A program made the translations under genes and the position numbers. From positions 1 to 33,568 of the forward strand of contig JARBUN010000012.1 in the NCBI GenBank assembly GCA_029239635.1: 33,568 nt of DNA, written 5' to 3'. This DNA is from Microbacterium sp. GTDB lineage: Bacteria; Actinomycetota; Actinomycetes; Actinomycetales; Microbacteriaceae. This document shows, in pieces, positions 29,471 through 33,568 of the stretch (the first letter of the stretch is position 1; the number at the start of each line of letters is the position of its first letter). Under the pieces are notes generated by a model that did not search any database, was not told the DNA's origin, and worked only from the letters and a program-made list of their open reading frames with translations.

Positions 29471-30850
29471 CTACAGCGAGTCGACCACCCGCGACGCGAG
29501 CCCCGCGTACGCGGCGGGCGTGAGCGCGAGAAGGCGTTCCTTCGCCGCATCCCCGATGTCGAGGCCGCGCACGAACTCGGCCAGTTCGGGCCCGCCGACG
29601 CGGCGACCGCGCGTGAGGTCCTTGAGCAGGGCGTAGGGGTCGGTGATCCGCGAGCGACCGGCGGCGATCTCGGCGCGCACCACGGTCTGGATGGCCTCGG
29701 CGAGCACCTCCCAGTTCACGTCGAGGTCGGCCAGCAGCACGTCCTCGGCGAGCGAGATCTCGGTCAGCCCGCGCTGCAGGTTGTCGAGCGCGAGGAGCGA
29801 GTGGCCGAAGGCGACGCCGATGTTGCGCTGCGTCGTGGAGTCGGTGAGGTCGCGCTGGAGGCGGCTGGTCACGAGCGTCGAGGCCAGGGTCTGGAACAGC
29901 CCGCCCGCGATCTCGAGGTTGGCCTCGGCGTTCTCGAACCGGATCGGGTTGATCTTGTGCGGCATCGTCGACGACCCGGTCGCGCCGGCGACGGGGATCT
30001 GCGTGAAGTACCCGAGCGAGATGTAGGTCCAGATGTCGGTGGCCAGGTTGTGCAGGATGCCGCCCGCGTGCCGCGCGCGGTCGTAGAGCTCGACCTGCCA
30101 GTCGTGCGACTCGATCTGGGTCGTGACCGGGTTGAAGCCGAGGCCCAGCGACTCGATGAATTCGCGCGTGAGCGCGCGCCAGTCGACGTCGGGCTCGGCG
30201 GCGACGTGCGCCGACCAGGTGCCGGTGGCTCCCGAGAACTTCGCGAGGTACTCCCCGGCATCCAATTGACGGATGACGCGCTCGAGACGCCACGCGAAGA
30301 CGCCGATCTCCTTGCCCATCGTCGTCGGCGTGGCCGGCTGGCCGTGCGTGCGCGAGAGCATCGCGGCGTCGCGGTGCTGCACGGCGAGCTCGGCGAGGGC
30401 CGCGGTGACCGACCGGAGCTTCGGCAGCCACACACGCTCGACCGCGCGCTGCACGGTGAGGGCGTAGGCGGTGGAGTTGATGTCCTCGCTCGTGCAGGCG
30501 AAGTGCGTCAGCTCGGCCAGCTCGCTCAGGCCGAGGGCCTCGAGACGGTCGCGTACGAGGTACTCGACGGCCTTGACGTCGTGGCGGGTGACCGCCTCTT
30601 TCTCCTTGAGCCAGGCGATCTCGTCGGCGCCGAACTCCTCGTACAGGGCGCGGAGCTTCGTGCGGTCCTCCTCCGACACCGGCGAGGTGCCGAAGAGCGA
30701 GCGGTCGGTGAGGGCGAGGAGCCATTCGACCTCGACCTCGACGCGGGCGCGGTTCAGGCCCGCCTCCGACAGGTAGTCGCCGATCTCGGACACGGTCGCG
30801 AAGTACCGGCCGTCGAGGGGGCTGAGGGGCTGCGGAGGCAGAGAGGACAC
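29471..30850 (-). CDS. purB: Adenylosuccinate lyase
   Basis: A 459-residue enzyme of the fumarase/aspartase superfamily that releases fumarate from SAICAR and adenylosuccinate in purine synthesis. The N-terminus LSPLDGRYFATVSEIGDYLSEAGL and the block ELTHFACTSEDINSTAYAL are typical of the longer E. coli-type PurB. The catalytic regions are SRTHGQPATPTTMGKE and the flexible signature loop GATGSSTMPHKINPIRFENAEANL. The length is normal. The GTG start at 30850 follows GGGAGA. It lies 27 nt downstream of the phosphatase gene on the same strand. Its stop TAG is at 29471-29473, with the 35-bp tandem repeat about 65 nt beyond. Confidence 0.97.
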   Translation of the reverse strand: MSSLPPQPLSPLDGRYFATVSEIGDYLSEAGLNRARVEVEVEWLLALTDRSLFGTSPVSEEDRTKLRALYEEFGADEIAWLKEKEAVTRHDVKAVEYLVRDRLEALGLSELAELTHFACTSEDINSTAYALTVQRAVERVWLPKLRSVTAALAELAVQHRDAAMLSRTHGQPATPTTMGKEIGVFAWRLERVIRQLDAGEYLAKFSGATGTWSAHVAAEPDVDWRALTREFIESLGLGFNPVTTQIESHDWQVELYDRARHAGGILHNLATDIWTYISLGYFTQIPVAGATGSSTMPHKINPIRFENAEANLEIAGGLFQTLASTLVTSRLQRDLTDSTTQRNIGVAFGHSLLALDNLQRGLTEISLAEDVLLADLDVNWEVLAEAIQTVVRAEIAAGRSRITDPYALLKDLTRGRRVGGPELAEFVRGLDIGDAAKERLLALTPAAYAGLASRVVDSL

Positions 30851-30877
30851 GGGTCTCCCGGGGATCGCGCGAAAGGG

Positions 30878-31384
30878 TCAGCCCGCGGAGCGGATGGCGG
30901 GCTCGAGCTGCCGGAACAGGGCGCGGCTGGCGCGTTCGATCATACCGAGGACCTCGTCGAACATCGGGGGTCCCGCGTAGTACGGGTCGGGGACGTCGAG
31001 GGTCTCGGCATCCGGGACGAAGGACTGCAGGAGCGCGATCTTGTCGGCGGCGTCGTCATCGCGTGCCCACCCCCGGAGGACGCGCTCGTGACTGCGGTCG
31101 AGGGCGACGACGAGGTCGTTGCGGTCGAAGTCGGCGTACTGGAACTGCCGGGCGCGGTGCGCGGAACCGTCGTAGCCGAGGCGTTCGAGGGCGTGGAGCG
31201 TGCGGTGGTCGGCGCGTTCGCCGACGTGCCAGTCGCCGGTGCCGGCGGACGACGACGCGACCCGCGATCCGAGGCCCGACGCATCGGCGAGATGGCGGAA
31301 GACCACATCGGCCATGGGGGAGCGGCAGATGTTGCCGCTGCACACGAACACGACGCGGAAGGGCGCGTCGGCACTCGCGGTCAT
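30878..31384 (-). CDS. Low-molecular-weight protein-tyrosine phosphatase
   Basis: A 168-residue LMW-PTP with the active-site loop VCSGNICRSPMADV near the N-terminus (nucleophile Cys15, Arg21) and the general-acid region DVPDPYYAGPPMFDEVL near residue 130. The ATG at 31384 is chosen because it leaves the usual short lead before the P-loop; the frame is open upstream to 31462, but that would add an untypical tail. In actinobacteria such enzymes act on exopolysaccharide kinases or signalling proteins; the substrate here is unknown. The ribosome site is poor: GGAGGG lies directly against the ATG. Confidence 0.93.
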   Translation of the reverse strand: MTASADAPFRVVFVCSGNICRSPMADVVFRHLADASGLGSRVASSSAGTGDWHVGERADHRTLHALERLGYDGSAHRARQFQYADFDRNDLVVALDRSHERVLRGWARDDDAADKIALLQSFVPDAETLDVPDPYYAGPPMFDEVLGMIERASRALFRQLEPAIRSAG

Positions 31385-31400
31385 CCCTCCATCATGGCGG

Positions 31401-31412
31401 GGAAGCGCTTCC
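31401..31412. promoter_or_regulatory. Perfect palindrome GGAAGCGCTTCC in front of the LMW-PTP gene
   Basis: A 12-bp perfect palindrome with central GCGC lies in the 34-nt gap between the membrane protein stop and the LMW-PTP start. It resembles LacI/GalR-family operators, such as CebR-like sites of Streptomyces. No promoter is evident next to it, so a roadblock or chance occurrence is possible. Confidence 0.35.
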
Positions 31413-31418
31413 ACCGCA

Positions 31419-31823
31419 TCAGCGGCGTGAACGCTCGTCTCGACGAGGGCGCAGGATGCCACCGAGAACGGCGTTGATGATGCCGATCAGCAGCGCCGCC
31501 ACGACCGTGAGCCAGAACTCTCCGGTGCGCAGACCCCAGTCCCAGTTCGAGGTGATGACGGCGGTCAGCCACAGCAGGAACCCGTTGATCACGAGGGAGA
31601 TGAGCCCGAGGGTGAGGATGTAGAGCGGGATCGCGACGACCTTGACGACCGTTCCGACGATCGTGTTGACCAGCGCGAAGATGAGGCCCACGAGCAGGAG
31701 CGTGAGCGCGACCTGCAGCCACTCCCCGGGGGCGAAGGGAATCAGCTGCACCTGCAGGGCGGGCAGCAGGGTGACGATCCAGATGGCGAAGGCATTGACG
31801 GCGACGCGAACGACGAAGCGCAT
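31419..31823 (-). CDS. Four-helix membrane protein of the phage-holin-4-2 (PF04020) type
   Basis: A 134-residue protein with four hydrophobic helices (VAVNAFAIWIVTLLPAL, WLQVALTLLLVGLIFALVNTIVG, VVAIPLYILTLGLISLVINGFLLWLTAVI and FWLTVVAALLIGIINAVLGGIL) and a basic tail RPRRDERSRR. The pattern ALVNTIVGTVVKVVAIPLYILTLGLISLVINGFLLWL is characteristic of the chromosomal holin-like family, which is widespread in bacteria that carry no phage at the locus. Function is unknown. Its start is 111 nt from the divergent hisC start. Confidence 0.9.
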   Translation of the reverse strand: MRFVVRVAVNAFAIWIVTLLPALQVQLIPFAPGEWLQVALTLLLVGLIFALVNTIVGTVVKVVAIPLYILTLGLISLVINGFLLWLTAVITSNWDWGLRTGEFWLTVVAALLIGIINAVLGGILRPRRDERSRR

Positions 31824-31922
31824 GTTTTCACCCTGGCACGGGACCCCGTGCTCCGGCAGGGGCTTGCGACCCGCACAGAAGAGATGGCACGGAGGGACTG
31901 ACGCACGGCGGGCCCCCGCGGT

Positions 31923-31928
31923 TAGGCT
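31923..31928 (+). promoter_or_regulatory. -10 hexamer TAGGCT, probable leaderless promoter of hisC
   Basis: TAGGCT is followed by exactly 6 nt and the GTG start. A weak -35 candidate CTGACG lies about 19 nt upstream. There is no Shine-Dalgarno before the GTG. Confidence 0.6.
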
Positions 31929-31934
31929 CGCGGG

Positions 31935-33005
31935 GTGAGTGAAGAGCCGGTTCTCCCCCGTATCCGTCCCGAGATCGCCGCACTGCCGGCGTACCGCCAG
32001 GGTCGGCAGGCCAGCGCCGACGCGTTCAAGCTGTCGAGCAACGAGAATCCGTTCGAGCCGCTCCCCGGCGTCCTCGAGGCCATCCAGACGGCATCCGGCA
32101 TCAATCGGTATCCGGATGCCACGGCCGCCCGCCTCCGCGAGCGTCTCGCCGCACGGCACGGCGTCTCGCCCGACGACGTGCACGTCGGTGCCGGGAGCGT
32201 CTCGCTGCTCGCCCAGCTGCTCCTGGCGACCTCGGGCCCCGGCGACGAGGTCGTCTACGCGTGGCGGTCGTTCGAGGCGTACCCCTCGCTCGTCGCCGTC
32301 GCCGGTGCCACCAGCGTGCAGGTGCCTCTGACCGAGGACTTCCGCCACGACCTCCCCGCGATGGCCGCCGCGATCACCGAGCGCACGCGCCTGGTGATCG
32401 TGTGCAGCCCGAACAACCCCACGGGCCCGACGGTCACGCACGACGAGTTCGCCGCGTTCGCCGACGCCGTGCCGGCCGATGTGCTGATCGTGCTCGACGA
32501 GGCCTACGCCGAGTTCGTCACCGACCCCACCTCGGTCGAGGGCGACCGCGTGCGCGCGATCATCGCCCGCCCGAACATCGTCGTGCTCCGCACCTTCAGC
32601 AAGGCCTACGGCCTCGCCGGCCTGCGCGTCGGCTACGCGATCGGCCACACGCGGGTGCTCGACGCCGCGCGCAGCACCGCGATCCCGCTGTCGGTCACGG
32701 CTGCGGGGGAGGCGGCGGCGCTCGCCAGCCTTTCCGTCGAGTCGGAGCTGTTGGACCGCGTGCGTGTGATCGCCGACCGACGTGACCGTCTCGTCGAGCG
32801 CCTTCGCGAGGCGGGCTGGCCGGTGCCCGACGCTCAGGGCAACTTCGTGTGGCTGCCCGCGGGGGAGCGCACGCTGGAGATCGCCACCGCTTTCGAGGAC
32901 GCCGGCCTCGTCGTGCGTCCGTTCGCGGGCGATGGCGTGCGCATCTCGGTCGGCGAGGAAGAGTCCCTCGACCGCATCGTCGAGGTCGCCGCGGCGCAAC
33001 GCTGA
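31935..33005 (+). CDS. hisC: Histidinol-phosphate / aromatic amino acid aminotransferase
   Basis: A 356-residue class I/II PLP-dependent aminotransferase of the HisC/Pat group. Seen: [16 protein letters not shown] at the N-terminus, [15 protein letters not shown], the PLP-binding [20 protein letters not shown] with the aspartate that holds the PLP ring nitrogen, and [18 protein letters not shown] with Schiff-base Lys223. Actinobacteria have HisC and the closely related aromatic aminotransferase Pat, and sequence alone does not separate them. No other his genes are nearby, so an aromatic role is quite possible. A leaderless GTG start is supported by the TAGGCT box. Confidence 0.92.
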   Translation: MSEEPVLPRIRPEIAALPAYRQGRQASADAFKLSSNENPFEPLPGVLEAIQTASGINRYPDATAARLRERLAARHGVSPDDVHVGAGSVSLLAQLLLATSGPGDEVVYAWRSFEAYPSLVAVAGATSVQVPLTEDFRHDLPAMAAAITERTRLVIVCSPNNPTGPTVTHDEFAAFADAVPADVLIVLDEAYAEFVTDPTSVEGDRVRAIIARPNIVVLRTFSKAYGLAGLRVGYAIGHTRVLDAARSTAIPLSVTAAGEAAALASLSVESELLDRVRVIADRRDRLVERLREAGWPVPDAQGNFVWLPAGERTLEIATAFEDAGLVVRPFAGDGVRISVGEEESLDRIVEVAAAQR

Positions 33006-33029
33006 CGTCCGGCCGGCTTTGTGGATGAT

Positions 33030-33050
33030 GGATGCCGAATCGCGGCATCC
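33030..33050 (+). terminator. 8-bp hairpin after hisC
   Basis: GGATGCCG and CGGCATCC pair perfectly around a 5-nt loop, 24 nt after the hisC stop, without a strong T-run. The arms are two oppositely oriented copies of the abundant GGATGCC heptamer. It may end hisC transcription ahead of the E1-alpha promoter. Confidence 0.5.
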
Positions 33051-33089
33051 GTTGTGCACCTCATGCGGTCGCAGGCATAGGGCGAGCAT

Positions 33090-33095
33090 TAGCGT
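33090..33095 (+). promoter_or_regulatory. -10 hexamer TAGCGT, probable leaderless promoter of the E1-alpha gene
   Basis: The hexamer TAGCGT is identical to those before the Nudix gene and the PSRP leader, with the same 6-nt distance to the ATG. Confidence 0.55.
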
Positions 33096-33101
33096 GGGAA
33101 C

Positions 33102-33568
33102 ATGACCCCGCTCGACGATCCCGCTCTCGTGCGCGTTCTGGCAGCCGACGGCACGCTGGCCCCCACGCCCGCCGCCGAGCGCTACCTGCCGCTCATCGAC
33201 GCCCTCTCCGACGCCGAGCTCGAGACCTTCTACCGCGACATGGTCTCGATCCGCGCCTTCGACGTGCAGGCCACCAACCTGCAGCGCCAGGGGCAGCTGG
33301 CCCTCTGGCCGCCGTCCTTCGGGCAGGAGGCCGCTCAGGTCGGATCCGCCCGCGCCGCCCGCGCGCAGGACCACATCTTCCCCTCGTACCGCGAGCACGT
33401 CGTCACCCGCATCCGCGGTGTGGACCCGCTCGACATCATCCGGCTGATGCGGGGTCTCACCCACGGCGGGTGGGACCCGACCGATCCGAAGAACGGCAAC
33501 ACGCACATCTACACGCTCGTGCTCGGCGCGCAGACGCTGCACGCCACGGGCCTCGCGATGGGCCTGGT
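33102..33568 (+). CDS. pdhA: 2-oxoacid dehydrogenase E1 component, alpha subunit (3' end outside the window)
   Basis: The first 155 codons of a thiamine-diphosphate-dependent E1-alpha subunit that decarboxylates pyruvate or branched-chain 2-oxoacids. Seen: LSDAELETFYRDMVSIRAFDVQATNLQRQGQLALWPPSFGQEAAQVGSA, then DHIFPSYREHVVTRIRGVDPLDIIRLMRGL and HIYTLVLGAQTLHATGLAMGL, which are typical for the family up to the start of the cofactor domain. The ThDP/Mg2+ motif would lie beyond the window. Whether it is PdhA or BkdA cannot be settled from this part; the branched-chain type would fit the leucine-degradation genes at the other end of the window. The ATG follows a TAGCGT box by 6 nt. Confidence 0.9.
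   Translation, partial: MTPLDDPALVRVLAADGTLAPTPAAERYLPLIDALSDAELETFYRDMVSIRAFDVQATNLQRQGQLALWPPSFGQEAAQVGSARAARAQDHIFPSYREHVVTRIRGVDPLDIIRLMRGLTHGGWDPTDPKNGNTHIYTLVLGAQTLHATGLAMGL

Noticed and set aside
26105..31477. 1790-codon plus-strand frame spanning antisense to the glycosidase, purB and the phosphatase
   Set aside because: It crosses three well-supported minus-strand genes and their spacers, and the product is Arg/Gly/Val-rich without motifs.
31419..31823. Prophage holin
   Set aside because: Belongs to the widespread chromosomal holin-like family; no other phage genes are nearby.

Overview
The window is very GC-rich DNA, densely coded on both strands with many GTG starts. The gene set and the strong excess of the 7-mer GGATGCC/GGCATCC suggest a high-GC Gram-positive actinobacterium, most likely Microbacteriaceae and close to Microbacterium. 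That placement is inferred from gene content and sequence style, not from a database search. I see no rRNA, tRNA, CRISPR array, insertion sequence or phage block.

Layout. (1) 2-5062, plus strand: a tight operon resembling the mycobacterial leucine/itaconate degradation cluster: accD1 (carboxyltransferase, cut by the window start and carrying an internal frameshifting deletion), accA1 (biotin carboxylase/BCCP), a MaoC-type hydratase, a CitE-type CoA-ester lyase and a TetR regulator. (2) 5085-11182, minus strand: a Nudix hydrolase, a MacB-like ABC exporter (ATPase plus FtsX permease), and PEP synthase coupled to its kinase/phosphorylase regulator. Two copies of a nested-palindrome element of about 60 bp lie 3' of the permease and 3' of ppsA. 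(3) 11302-18036, minus strand: a four-gene operon led by a 1799-residue Rhs/YD-repeat protein, followed by three small genes that are candidate immunity or accessory proteins. (4) 18275-22489: two small membrane proteins, a zinc alcohol dehydrogenase, a BMP-like lipoprotein and a HupE/UreJ-family membrane protein. (5) 22613-29161: a cell-surface block with a secreted metallophosphatase ending in a WxL-like domain, a membrane-anchored DUF916-like protein, and a convergent 1120-residue GH43-like glycosidase with an LAATG wall-sorting signal and a LacI-type operator in front. (6) 29471-33568: purB, a low-molecular-weight phosphotyrosine phosphatase, a four-helix membrane protein, hisC and the start of an E1-alpha dehydrogenase gene that runs off the end.

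The only gene-free stretch over 300 bp is 29162-29470. It holds the promoter and operator of the glycosidase and a 35-bp tandem repeat.

Items most worth following: the lesion in accD1, which also fuses its remnant in frame to accA1; the Rhs operon with an unrecognised hydrophobic tip; the roughly tenfold excess of GGATGCC, often built from rare codons; the paired nested palindromes; four promoters with a -10 hexamer exactly 6 nt from a start codon, one opening an 11-codon leader ORF that overlaps the PEP-synthase regulator; and the phosphatase/DUF916 pair behind a possible PHO box.
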